From assembly GCA_943354965.1 (NCBI GenBank), contig CALRDN010000010.1:1-43530 (forward strand): a stretch of 43,530 nucleotides of DNA, in the 5' to 3' direction. Origin of the DNA: Candidatus Peribacteria bacterium. Lineage in GTDB: Bacteria > Patescibacteriota > Gracilibacteria > UBA1369 > UBA12463. Made by a program: the position numbers and the translations under genes. Of this stretch, positions 34,301-41,526 are shown piece by piece. Under the pieces are notes generated by a model. It searched no databases, was not told where the DNA came from, and saw only the letters and a list, made by a program, of their open reading frames with translations. The number at the start of each line of letters is the position of its first letter. Positions within the stretch are counted from its first letter, which is position 1.

Positions 34301-35201
34301 CATCGTCAAGACACTCAAGGTAAACCAACTTGAGAACAGCGGATCTAACTCAGCTGTATGGGATGGTAAGTTCTCCGATAGCAAATTTACAGCCGGCGTA
34401 TTCGCTACTCCAGGTGCATATATCATCAGAATAGCTGCATACAACAACTTCGGTAGTGCACAGACAACAGATGTTTCATTCACGGTAATAATAGCCGCTC
34501 AGGGAGCATGTGCAGGATTCAAGGATGTCTCAGTGACATCACCATACTGCAATGCAATCGAAGCGATGAAGGGTCTCGGAGTGTTCGCTGGATACAGCGA
34601 TGGTACATTCAGACCAGAGACTCCAATCAACCGTGCAGAAACAGTGAAGGTTATCATGGCTGCTCTCAAGTACAACGTTCCTACATCAGGATGGTGGTTC
34701 GACAGCGCAGGATTCAAGGATATTAGTTCAAGCGCATGGTATACACCATATCTTGCAGCTGCTAGAATCTACGGAGTTATTAATGGATATCCGGACAATA
34801 CATTCAAGCCAGCTAACACGGTAAATCGTGCAGAGATGTTGAAGATCTTCCTCGAAGGTGCAAACATTGGTAAGGCCTACGTCAAATGCGACAAGCCATA
34901 CAAAGACAACACTGCAGGAAAATGGTTCACGGGATACGCATGTATCGCTAAGCAGTATTCACTCGTCGACGCCGTCAACGGTCAATTCATGGCTTCAAAA
35001 TTGATGACTCGTGGTGACGTAGCAATCATGATCTACCGGGCTCAGATCCTTGGACTCTTGAACAACCTTCCACCAAAGAAGGAAGTAGCTCTCCCACAGC
35101 TCACAAACTACGGAGCCGGAACGTTCAACCCAAGTCAGATCCAGAGCACCGTAAACAAGATAACAGTTTTCCCACCTCCTTCATTCCTTCCTAAGTATTA
35201 A
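31338..35201 (+). CDS. Large secreted surface protein: FlgD/Ig-like repeats plus three SLH domains
   Basis: From the ATG at 31338 (31344 is also possible) the protein has 1287 residues. A signal peptide covers the first 35 (basic TRR, hydrophobic stretch, cleavage near AGATA). About nine beta-sandwich repeats of roughly 100-110 residues follow, each ending in a pattern such as LPSGAYTYDVRLYD or LPAGTYKYVISS, as in FlgD-type Ig domains. Two central repeats are nearly identical. From about residue 1055, three SLH domains follow (FKDVSVTSPYCNAI... GYSDGTFRP; FKDISSSAWYTPYL... GYPDNTFKP; YKDNTAGKWFTGYACI). SLH modules bind wall polymer. The long repeat stalk could project or form the S-layer itself. 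Function is inferred from architecture. Confidence 0.9.
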   Translation: MHMQNVNTRRLATKILSSLVALTLVLQPMVAGATAVSDSWLDMINGSSSTIGTAAAAPQYPGVSNVSASKWKVTAPDTTVITYTLDAYASNLQVNVYANNTTYPSATLYNAYQNAGTYTANWSVTSGTAAGTYKVEVKATNALGVTAVSSTKVYVVPSASKATTLTNVTVSPSVFSMGQFTTVAFTTDVASLVTVNVMPVGYTATTEPVFSEDVLMSSAGSRSVTWDGTGKNGSYVSAADYVVLVAALNDKAGVFSPEKTVRFNGQGYTPIAVGPGVSIFEVSPLAFDSVNATLTVKYNLDAQATITVTVKNQYGATVYTETKAASTTQIGFNQYSYNGSVTTVADQGQTAPYAKNGSYTVSVTAQNTAGTSTDSRSFTVINNPTQTVIQTVTATISNTTFTPSPFYVQTQNATVSYTLSANASTEFNVFSNGSLVYTTGKVNKNAGSNSTVYSGYNQSGSLLPSGAYTYDVRLYDASGVFIAQSPNGSFQVVNNPIVVPSTTISNTTFTPYTFYVKNQNATVSYNLSANAITEFNVFKNGGLVYTSGKVSKNAGSNSTIYTGYNQSGSLLPSGAYTYDVRLYDASGAFTTQSPVGSFQVINDVTPPVTPKPYFSLVSFTPSPFYVKTQNAIVSFSLSTSGSTRLNVFTSGGAQVYSGTQTNMSAGANSIVYQGFNNSNTLLPTGSYSYQLVSYATTGEQVDTSNGSFQVVNDPIVVPPTNTTPFFQSVNFAPSTFDVRSTNASVSFSLQNSGYIAFRVEDLNGNTVYNMSNLGNITYLPNMTQTLTYTGVNNSGSLLPAGTYKYVISSTAAVGTGTDMKSGYFTAVNNGVTPPPSYDVISSYNFAPSSFDPRYSSATVSFTLVDPVFVVFRTEDLNGNTRYEKSTFFSSGYNSFLYDGRDSSGNILANATYTYKLLVFKANSTLEAKQGSFTITGQVQPPQPPVNAPVISGQFVTPNPYNPEQGPLRLNYTLSAQAYSTATILKDNNIVKTLKVNQLENSGSNSAVWDGKFSDSKFTAGVFATPGAYIIRIAAYNNFGSAQTTDVSFTVIIAAQGACAGFKDVSVTSPYCNAIEAMKGLGVFAGYSDGTFRPETPINRAETVKVIMAALKYNVPTSGWWFDSAGFKDISSSAWYTPYLAAARIYGVINGYPDNTFKPANTVNRAEMLKIFLEGANIGKAYVKCDKPYKDNTAGKWFTGYACIAKQYSLVDAVNGQFMASKLMTRGDVAIMIYRAQILGLLNNLPPKKEVALPQLTNYGAGTFNPSQIQSTVNKITVFPPPSFLPKY
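32537..33470 (+). repeat. Near-identical 324-330 bp repeats inside the giant SLH gene
   Basis: The phrase encoding TFTPSPFYV/TFTPYTFYV recurs at 32537, 32861 and 33191 (steps 324 and 330 bp). Copies 1 and 2 share long runs such as GGCTACAATCAGAGCGGATC, while copy 3 is more diverged. More distant copies lie on both sides. This suggests growth by in-frame duplication. Confidence 0.85.
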
Positions 35202-35207
35202 ACACTA

Positions 35208-35253
35208 GACACGGAGAGCGCGCGGCGCGCGGAGTGTCCTGTCCCCCTTTTTT
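35208..35253 (+). terminator. GC-rich hairpin and T6 after the giant SLH gene
   Basis: GACAC (35208-35212) pairs with GTGTC (35234-35238) around CGCGC-GGC-GCGCG (35219-35231). Six Ts follow at 35248-35253, about 9 nt after the stem, which is further than in a standard intrinsic terminator. Confidence 0.4.
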
Positions 35254-35278
35254 CACTCAAAGAATAGTATAAAAATTT

Positions 35279-35308
35279 CCACCCGGACCACACACGGGTG
35301 GATTTTTG
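35279..35308 (+). terminator. Intrinsic terminator
   Basis: CCACCCG (35279-35285) pairs perfectly with CGGGTGG (35295-35301) over a 9-nt loop, followed by ATTTTTG. It ends transcription from the giant SLH gene before the YtxH promoter. Confidence 0.8.
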
Positions 35309-35322
35309 TATAGGGCAAATAA

Positions 35323-35350
35323 ATGACAGGAAAAAAAAGTATGCTAACAT
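35323..35350 (+). promoter_or_regulatory. Promoter of the YtxH gene
   Basis: ATGACA (35323-35328), 16-bp spacer, TAACAT (35345-35350). The -10 box ends 25 bp before the ATG at 35376. The alternative ATG at 35349 would lie inside the box. Confidence 0.5.
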
Positions 35351-35375
35351 GAGATCACTCATAACCTCAACTCAT

Positions 35376-35624
35376 ATGAAATTCAAAGGTCTCTTTACAG
35401 GCTTACTCGCCGGTACAGCCGTAGGTATGTTCTTCGCGCCAAAGGCAGGAAAAGATCTTCGTACGGGCATTCAAAAAGAACGAGCAGCTGGAGGTACAGG
35501 CTTAAGCGAACTTGGAAAATCAGCAAGTGCTGTCGGAACCGGATTCTGGGGTTTTCTCAAAAAGAATTCAACAAAGGCAGAGAAAATGATCAAGAAAGAG
35601 ATAGATGTACTGAAGAAGAAGTAA
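35376..35624 (+). CDS. YtxH-like small membrane protein
   Basis: From the ATG at 35376 the protein has 82 residues. One glycine-rich hydrophobic helix (GLFTGLLAGTAVGMFFAP, about 5-22) is followed by KAGKDLRTGIQ, the usual YtxH/gas-vesicle-like pattern, then a helical basic tail ending in KKEIDVLKKK. Family members are small membrane-linked stress proteins of unknown mechanism. Longer forms starting at 35349 or at the GTG at 35298 run into the promoter or terminator. Its end lies 5 bp from the convergent purD stop. Confidence 0.75.
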   Translation: MKFKGLFTGLLAGTAVGMFFAPKAGKDLRTGIQKERAAGGTGLSELGKSASAVGTGFWGFLKKNSTKAEKMIKKEIDVLKKK

Positions 35625-35629
35625 GAGAT

Positions 35630-36958
35630 CTACTTTCTCAAACTATTCATCATGTCGATCTTGGTATCGATAAGTTTTTTCGTCCCAATATCCTCTCGGT
35701 AGAACACGGGTCCACTGATTTGCGATACCGCACTTTCCGCTAACTGCTCGGCCTGCGCAATAGTATCTCCAACTCCCACTACGGCAATAGCGCGTGATCC
35801 ACAAAGTTCGAGCTCGCCCGATTCGCGCTCATCCACCGATCCATAATACAAACGTACGCCTGCGGGCACAGCGGGAGGCAACGTTACAATCTCGCCTTTT
35901 AGGGCGTTATCGGGATACCCATTCGGAACAATATATTTGCAGACGGTCGCCTTTGGCTCAAAAGAAACGCGAATCTGATCAAGTGATCGATCGATCATCG
36001 CGCTGCATAACTCCAAGAAGTCAGTTTGCAGTAGCGGTAGGGTATTCATCACCTCCGGATCTCCAAAGCGCATATTGTATTCAATCAATCGTACGCCATC
36101 CTTCACGGCGATAAATCCTCCGTACATGATGCCACGATAGAACTCGCCAGTCTCTTTGTGGAGCGCCTCCTGAACCATCTGAGTGATAACGCGAGCCTCA
36201 TCGGCGTCTTCAACGCTCAGGAATGGCAAGAGGTGGTCGCTATCGCTATAGGTTCCCATTCCTCCAGTGTTAGGTCCCTTGTCTCCGGCAAATGCCCGTT
36301 TGTGATCCTGAACGATTGGCATGTCCACCGTATGGACTCCATCAGCGAAACTCATCAGGCTGAACTCTTGACCAACTAATTTTTCCTCAAATACAACGCG
36401 TCCGGATTTCGCAATACACTCACGCGCAAAATCCATTCCATCTTGTATCGTCTCAAAATGATCACCCTGAACTTGCACGCCCTTTCCTCCTGTAAGGCCA
36501 TCGGCCTTAATTACAAATCCAAGTCCGTCTTTTTCAAGTTCCCGAGCAAAGTTTTCCGCCTCGTCGATATCACTGAAAACTCCATATCGTGGATTGCCGG
36601 GAATCTTGTATTTCGCCAGCAGATCCCTTGTGAATGACTTCGATGCCTCCAGTTGAGCAACCTTTTGCAATGGCGCAACCGTCTCAACTCCAATCGCAAA
36701 AAGTGCATCAGCCACTCCATTACCAATAGGATCCTCGGGGCCGATAATCGCAAAATCAGGACGAATTTCAAGAGCATAAGCTACAATTTCTTCATTATTC
36801 ATCAAATCTCCAAGATGATAGCCCTGAGCCATATGCATAATGCCTGGGTTTTTCGTTTTCGCAAAAACGTAAAGTTCCGCTCCCTGCGGACTTCGCAAAA
36901 TCGTCTCAGCCAAAACATGCTCACGTGCACCGCTTCCAACAAGAAGTATTTTTTTCAT
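35630..36958 (-). CDS. purD: Phosphoribosylamine-glycine ligase
   Basis: A 442-residue ATP-grasp enzyme catalysing the second step of purine synthesis: phosphoribosylamine + glycine + ATP to GAR. It starts MKKILLVGSGAREHVLA (PurD N-terminus), followed by IGPEDPIGNGVADAL, FVIKADGLTGGKGV (ATP-grasp loop), PNTGGMGTYSDSD, YNMRFGDPEVMN (metal-binding, ligand RFGDPE). It is 22 bp after purF and cotranscribed. The later steps (purN/T, purL and so on) are not in this window, so a complete pathway cannot be judged. Confidence 0.95.
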   Translation of the reverse strand: MKKILLVGSGAREHVLAETILRSPQGAELYVFAKTKNPGIMHMAQGYHLGDLMNNEEIVAYALEIRPDFAIIGPEDPIGNGVADALFAIGVETVAPLQKVAQLEASKSFTRDLLAKYKIPGNPRYGVFSDIDEAENFARELEKDGLGFVIKADGLTGGKGVQVQGDHFETIQDGMDFARECIAKSGRVVFEEKLVGQEFSLMSFADGVHTVDMPIVQDHKRAFAGDKGPNTGGMGTYSDSDHLLPFLSVEDADEARVITQMVQEALHKETGEFYRGIMYGGFIAVKDGVRLIEYNMRFGDPEVMNTLPLLQTDFLELCSAMIDRSLDQIRVSFEPKATVCKYIVPNGYPDNALKGEIVTLPPAVPAGVRLYYGSVDERESGELELCGSRAIAVVGVGDTIAQAEQLAESAVSQISGPVFYREDIGTKKLIDTKIDMMNSLRK

Positions 36959-36980
36959 AATCCAACAAGGGTTAAGAAAA

Positions 36981-38495
36981 TTAAATAAGCGTTAACTGAT
37001 CGTCGGAAGATTTGTCGTCTTCGCCATTCTCAGACCTATCTGCCGAAGAACGGGCGATATCCATTTCATCAATTCGCTGTTCGGTAATATCCTTTGTGGG
37101 ATATTTACCATCCATACAGGCGGCACAGAACTTGGTGATGTTTTTGTTGCCCTCATGGGCGGACCAGATAAGATCTTCGATTCTCTGATAAAAGAGCCCG
37201 TCGGCGCCAATCGTTTTGCAAATTTCAGATGTATCTAATTTGTTGGCAATGAAGTCCTTCTTGCTTGGCATATCTACACCGTAAACACATGGACTTCGAA
37301 GTGGGGGAGCGGAAGAGGCAAAATAAACACTCTTCGCACCAGCTTCGCGAACGATCTGGATAATTTTTTTACAGGTATTGCCACGAACAATCGAATCATC
37401 AACGAGCAGGATATTTTTTCCGCGAATCTCGAGTACGATAGGCATCAGCTTATATTTGATGCTTTTTTTACGAATAGCCTGACCGGGCATAATGAACGTC
37501 CTGCCGATATAGCGATTCTTAATGAGACCCTCTCGGTATTTGAGTCCAAGCTCTTCAGCTACGGCGAGCGCGCTAGAGCGAGCCGTATCAGGAACCGGCA
37601 TAACAACATCAATCTCGAGCTTATCTCGATCGATTGCCTCTCGAATCTGTTTTGCAAGAGCAGTACCCATACGCAAACGAGTCTTGTAGACGCTAATCTT
37701 GTCGATTACAGAATCAGGACGGGCTAGATAGACGAACTCAAAAATACATGGAGCCCAATCTTTCTCGACACACTGACTACGGTGGAGATCGTGGTTCATA
37801 TCAACATAGACGACCTCACCTGGCTGTACATCGGCAATGATATCAAATCCAAGTCCCGCCAGGGCGACACTCTCAGAAGCAAATACGTATTCGGATCGTA
37901 GAGATTCATTCTTTCGCTCACCAATAACGAGAGGACGAAGTCCGTTCGGATCTCGGAAGGCGACCATACCGTGGTCGGCAATCATCATGATACATGAGTA
38001 ACTACCCTTTAATCGCTTAAATACAACCTTCATGGCATTAAAAATGTCCTCAGGCTCCAACTTTAATTTATTAATTTTCAAGATTTCATTAGCGACCACA
38101 TTCAAAAGCACCTCCGAGTCAGATGAGGTATTCAGATATCGAATATTATCACGAATGATCTCCTCTTTTAGCTGCTCGTAGTTCGTTAAATTGCCATTGT
38201 GAATAAGGGCGATCCCAAAAGGGGAGTTGACGAAGAATGGCTGAGCCTCAGCTGCATCAAAACTTCCTGCTGTTGGATATCGTACATGACCAATACCCAT
38301 CGTGCCCTTCAGGCGTAACATGTTTTTGGTGTGGAATACATCTCGAACTAGGCCATTTCCCTTCTTGAGGTTGAAGTGCCCGTCGAATGTCATAATACCT
38401 GCAGAATCTTGTCCCCTATGCTGGAGCGTCGTCAGTCCGTCGTAAATCTCTTGCGATACATCACCGTTACCCATGATTCCGAGAATGCCGCACAT
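36981..38495 (-). CDS. purF: Amidophosphoribosyltransferase
   Basis: A 504-residue enzyme for the committed step of purine synthesis: PRPP + glutamine to phosphoribosylamine. Cys2 of MCGILG is the glutaminase nucleophile after Met removal; there is no propeptide. LQHRGQDSAGI and HNGNLTNY belong to the Ntn domain. The PRPP loop is LLVDDSIVRGNT. Towards the C-terminus FCAACMDGKYPT keeps the CxxC that in the Bacillus-type enzyme binds a 4Fe-4S cluster, together with the Cys in SPCVYGVDMP, so an iron-sulfur form is likely. The last 30 residues are acidic and low in complexity. Confidence 0.95.
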   Translation of the reverse strand: MCGILGIMGNGDVSQEIYDGLTTLQHRGQDSAGIMTFDGHFNLKKGNGLVRDVFHTKNMLRLKGTMGIGHVRYPTAGSFDAAEAQPFFVNSPFGIALIHNGNLTNYEQLKEEIIRDNIRYLNTSSDSEVLLNVVANEILKINKLKLEPEDIFNAMKVVFKRLKGSYSCIMMIADHGMVAFRDPNGLRPLVIGERKNESLRSEYVFASESVALAGLGFDIIADVQPGEVVYVDMNHDLHRSQCVEKDWAPCIFEFVYLARPDSVIDKISVYKTRLRMGTALAKQIREAIDRDKLEIDVVMPVPDTARSSALAVAEELGLKYREGLIKNRYIGRTFIMPGQAIRKKSIKYKLMPIVLEIRGKNILLVDDSIVRGNTCKKIIQIVREAGAKSVYFASSAPPLRSPCVYGVDMPSKKDFIANKLDTSEICKTIGADGLFYQRIEDLIWSAHEGNKNITKFCAACMDGKYPTKDITEQRIDEMDIARSSADRSENGEDDKSSDDQLTLI

Positions 38496-38552
38496 AGACG
38501 TTGGGGTGTAAAAAAGAAAAAATAAAAATCAGAGAGACTTTTATGTACAACA

Positions 38553-38580
38553 AGTATACGGGAATTTCAGCTTCATGCAA
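38553..38580 (-). promoter_or_regulatory. Promoter of purF-purD
   Basis: Minus strand: TTGCAT (38575-38580), 16-bp spacer, TATACT (38553-38558). A TTGTTGTACA stretch lies just downstream of the -10 box. The ATG at 38495 leaves a leader of about 50 nt, longer than at other genes here. I see no purine riboswitch fold in it. Confidence 0.55.
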
Positions 38581-38594
38581 GGTACAAATGCGCT

Positions 38595-39455
38595 TTAGAG
38601 GTCCTCCTGCTTCAGGCGCTTGGCAGCCTTGACGATATTCGACATCAGGCAGGCCACAGTCATCTGTCCGACTCCACCTGGAACGGGTGTGATAAAGCTG
38701 GCTACTTTCGAAACCTCCTCGAAATCGACATCTCCACAGAGCGTCCCGTCGGCTCTACGGTTGATTCCTATATCCACCACAACAGCTCCTTCTTTCACCA
38801 TATCAGCCATAATAAGCCTTTCCTTACCCACGGCAACGCACAGAATATCCGCTCGTCGAGTGTGGGAAGCCAAATCTTTCGTAAGAATATGGCAGACCGT
38901 CACGGTGGCCCCACGATTCAGCAACATAATAGCCAGAGGTTTTCCGACGATATTACTCGCCCCAACCATCACGACCTCCTTACCAGATACGTCGATATCA
39001 TAGGCATTCAAAAGCTCAATAACTCCCGTGGGTGTACATGGAGCTAACTGCTCAAACTGACTACCCAAAACCATTTTTCCTATATTATAAGCCGTAAAAC
39101 CATCTACGTCTTTTTTCGGATCAATCGCTTTCATCACGAGAGGCATATCGATATGTTTCGGAAGGGGGAGTTGTACGAGCACTCCATGAACATTTTTGTC
39201 TGCATTTAACGCATGAATTTTTTCAATGAGAAAATCAGTCGTCACACTATCTTCGAACTTCATATGCTCGGAAATAATATCGCTCTCTTTGCATCGCTTG
39301 AGCTTCTGTCGAATATACACACTACTTGCCGGATCTTCTCCACACTGAATCACAACAAGTTTAAGTTTCATGCCCTGAGCGCCGAGTTCCTCTACCCCCT
39401 CACGCACGCGCGCGAGTACCGTTTCAGCCACCATTCGTCCGTCAAGAAGTTGCAT
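38595..39455 (-). CDS. folD: Methylenetetrahydrofolate dehydrogenase / cyclohydrolase
   Basis: A 286-residue bifunctional enzyme interconverting 5,10-methylene-THF and 10-formyl-THF with NADP+. SSVYIRQKLKRC holds the catalytic Lys of the YxxxK motif. VQLPLPKHID is the QLPLP motif, DVDGFTAYNIGKM follows, and VVMVGASNIVGKPLAIMLLNRGATVTVCH is the nucleotide-binding domain. TPVPGGVGQMTVACLM closes it. It supplies C1 units for purine synthesis (next to purF-purD) and methylene-THF for the ThyX-like enzyme. Confidence 0.96.
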   Translation of the reverse strand: MQLLDGRMVAETVLARVREGVEELGAQGMKLKLVVIQCGEDPASSVYIRQKLKRCKESDIISEHMKFEDSVTTDFLIEKIHALNADKNVHGVLVQLPLPKHIDMPLVMKAIDPKKDVDGFTAYNIGKMVLGSQFEQLAPCTPTGVIELLNAYDIDVSGKEVVMVGASNIVGKPLAIMLLNRGATVTVCHILTKDLASHTRRADILCVAVGKERLIMADMVKEGAVVVDIGINRRADGTLCGDVDFEEVSKVASFITPVPGGVGQMTVACLMSNIVKAAKRLKQEDL

Positions 39456-39462
39456 AGGGTTG

Positions 39463-39476
39463 TGTAAATGTTTACA
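39463..39476. promoter_or_regulatory. Palindrome TGTAAATGTTTACA between folD and the hydrolase gene
   Basis: Two 6-bp arms TGTAAA/TTTACA separated by TG, in a 53-bp divergent intergenic gap. It could bind a dimeric regulator for one or both genes. This is a shape-only call. Confidence 0.35.
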
Positions 39477-39508
39477 ATAAGAGCAAATTCAGCATAACAG
39501 ATTATTCT

Positions 39509-40375
39509 ATGTTGTGGAACATATTTTCATTCAAAACGTCCGATGGCTTGGATCTCTACGGAGGACTGATAGAGGCTAAGAAGTCACAAAAAAGGAACAA
39601 AAAAGATGCAAAGACAGCGGTAGTTCATGTTCACGGCATGACGGCTTTCTTTTTCGAAGGGAAGCTCATACAGGCGGTGGCGAAGGCAGCAAACTCCGCG
39701 GGCCATGATTTTTTTGCATTCAATAACAGGGGAATGGGATCGGTTTCACTCATAAACAAGCGTTTTTTAGGAACGTCATTAGAGGATTTTGAGGGCTGTA
39801 AATATGATATTTCCGCCGCGCTTACGAGTCTTCAGAAGCTTGGCTACGAAAAATATATTCTCGTAGGTCACTCAACTGGGTGCCAGAAGGTTACGTACTA
39901 CGCCGCTACAACCAAGAAGTTCAAGATTGAATCAATCATACTTCTCGCTCCTGCGGACGATCTAGCGATTCAGAAAGATTTATTAGGTAAAGATTTTAAT
40001 GCATATCTCAAAGAGGCTGAAGAATTAACAAAAAATCGCAAAGGAGATACAATTCTTCCTCCAAGATTCAAGACGACCATGTTTTCCGCAAAGCGTTTTT
40101 ATCATCTCTTCAAAGATAATTCTCTTGAGGGGGATATATTCAATTACACGAAACCAATAATAATGACGGGAAAAATTAAGCAGCCGATTTTGGCTGTATT
40201 TGGCGAAAAAGAGCAGTATACCATTTTGCGTCCAAAAGTTATGTTAGAGAAAATTGCAGCCACATTTACAAATAAAAAATCCAAAACAGTGATTATCCCG
40301 AATGCGGATCACAGTTTTCACGGAGAAGAAAAGCCTCTCTACTCTGCACTGAGAAAATTCTTCACTTCTCTATAA
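39509..40375 (+). CDS. Alpha/beta-hydrolase
   Basis: A 288-residue alpha/beta-hydrolase fold protein. VVHVHGMTAFFFEG (about 38-51) supplies the oxyanion hole, LVGHSTGCQK (118-127) the nucleophile elbow with S122, and ADHSFHGEEKP near residue 270 the catalytic His. An Asp around PADDL or the late FGEK segment may complete the triad. No signal peptide is seen. The substrate is unknown; esterase or serine aminopeptidase-type activities are possible. The 3' end overlaps the convergent tmk gene by 37 bp. Confidence 0.8.
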   Translation: MLWNIFSFKTSDGLDLYGGLIEAKKSQKRNKKDAKTAVVHVHGMTAFFFEGKLIQAVAKAANSAGHDFFAFNNRGMGSVSLINKRFLGTSLEDFEGCKYDISAALTSLQKLGYEKYILVGHSTGCQKVTYYAATTKKFKIESIILLAPADDLAIQKDLLGKDFNAYLKEAEELTKNRKGDTILPPRFKTTMFSAKRFYHLFKDNSLEGDIFNYTKPIIMTGKIKQPILAVFGEKEQYTILRPKVMLEKIAATFTNKKSKTVIIPNADHSFHGEEKPLYSALRKFFTSL

Positions 40376-40941
40376 ATATTTTCAGCGGACTCTTCCTTCG
40401 ACGCGCCAATTTGCACGCGCTTCCATCCGTGTCTTGTTCCTAGATGTGAGAAGTTCGCACGTGCACGCTCGACAAGTTCATTGTCAGACTCATGGATGTG
40501 GGACTCCTCCCTCGCCTTCATAGCTCTCTCTCCCTCGAGTAGCAACGCAAAATCCTCATGTCGCAGGTCTCTATTGAGCATCTCCAGCCACGCCTCATCC
40601 GCCCCCTTGGTCATTCCCCAGGCGATACCCGTTCCGATATAATCTTCCGCAATCACGATCTTCCCTTCAGAAAGCCATGTATTGAGTGTAGGCTGAAACT
40701 GGAAACGATTCAACGTAAACCACATCTGCAGCTCTTCCTCCGTGATGGATTGCTTTTGATTCGTACTATTTCTCAAAAAAGAATTCAAATATCTCCCCGT
40801 TGGTTCGAGATCATACACGGGAAATTTGATATATACCGCATCAAATCCATCGTCACACAAATGCTTCGTAAGTAAGTGAGCATGTGTCGTCTTTCCTATA
40901 TTATTAATGCCGTAGAAGGTGATAAGTTTTCCAGATTTCAT
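40339..40941 (-). CDS. tmk: Thymidylate kinase
   Basis: From the ATG at 40941 the protein has 200 residues. It phosphorylates dTMP to dTDP. P-loop: FYGINNIGKTTHA (9-21). The segment IVIAEDYIGTGIAWG matches the family DRYxxSxxAYQ block in position, but with DYIGTG in place of DRYxxS. The late LLLEGE and a LID-like basic segment (ERAMKAREESH) follow. The lost Arg of DRY is unusual but seen in divergent members. It is 25 bp after dut and cotranscribed. Its last 37 bp lie antisense to the hydrolase gene. Confidence 0.82.
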   Translation of the reverse strand: MKSGKLITFYGINNIGKTTHAHLLTKHLCDDGFDAVYIKFPVYDLEPTGRYLNSFLRNSTNQKQSITEEELQMWFTLNRFQFQPTLNTWLSEGKIVIAEDYIGTGIAWGMTKGADEAWLEMLNRDLRHEDFALLLEGERAMKAREESHIHESDNELVERARANFSHLGTRHGWKRVQIGASKEESAENIYREVKNFLSAE

Positions 40942-40966
40942 AGTAGATAAAATGAAAAAACAATAA

Positions 40967-41410
40967 TTATACTTGCGCGTATCCTCCCGTACTTCCAAAT
41001 CCACCTCGGCTCTCCTTCGTCATTTCTTCAACTTCTTCGAACTGAAACTTCTCGATTTTTACGAACACGCCTTGGGCGATTTTCTCGCCACGGGCAATCG
41101 TTACTGGCTGATCACAAAAATTGTACACCTGAACCTTGATCTCATCGGTTGGTCCGCAATAGTCATGGTCAATAATGCCGATCCCATGGGGGGTCAGGAG
41201 TCCCTTTTTCTTTGGCGCGCTGCTGCGCGCCGCCACAACCAACATAAATCCTTCCGGCACCTCGATCACCACATTCCCCGGAATCAACCCCAGATTCTTA
41301 GTCTCAATCACGACCTCCTCCCTCGCCACAAAATCAAAACCAACCGCACCAGCCGTTTCATACATCGGCAACGGAAGCTTTGAATCGATACGTTTAATCT
41401 TTACCTGCAT
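40967..41410 (-). CDS. dut: dUTP diphosphatase
   Basis: A 147-residue trimeric dUTPase that hydrolyses dUTP to dUMP and pyrophosphate, keeping uracil out of DNA and feeding thymidylate synthesis. All five family motifs can be seen: AGAVGFDF, ARSSAPKK (usually PRSG), GIIDHDYCGPTDEIKV, RGEKIAQGVF and the flexible C-terminal RGGFGSTG. The Cys in DYCGP replaces the usual Arg. It precedes tmk and would act with the ThyX-like protein at 12-14 kb. Confidence 0.94.
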   Translation of the reverse strand: MQVKIKRIDSKLPLPMYETAGAVGFDFVAREEVVIETKNLGLIPGNVVIEVPEGFMLVVAARSSAPKKKGLLTPHGIGIIDHDYCGPTDEIKVQVYNFCDQPVTIARGEKIAQGVFVKIEKFQFEEVEEMTKESRGGFGSTGGYAQV

Positions 41411-41456
41411 GCCGCCACACTATCAACCAGCTTTCAAAAATGCAACTGATAGGCAA

Positions 41457-41485
41457 TTGTCACATCAAATAAATAACAGTATAAT
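41457..41485 (+). promoter_or_regulatory. Promoter of the DUF1385 gene
   Basis: TTGTCA (41457-41462), 17-bp spacer, perfect TATAAT (41480-41485); ATG 41 bp downstream. Confidence 0.75.
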
Positions 41486-41526
41486 GTCACAGCAATACTG
41501 AGATCACCAATAACCCACCAAAGAGT

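Noticed and set aside
38496-38552. Purine riboswitch in the purF leader
   Set aside because: The leader is only about 50 nt and AT-rich, too short for the aptamer, and no three-stem fold is seen.
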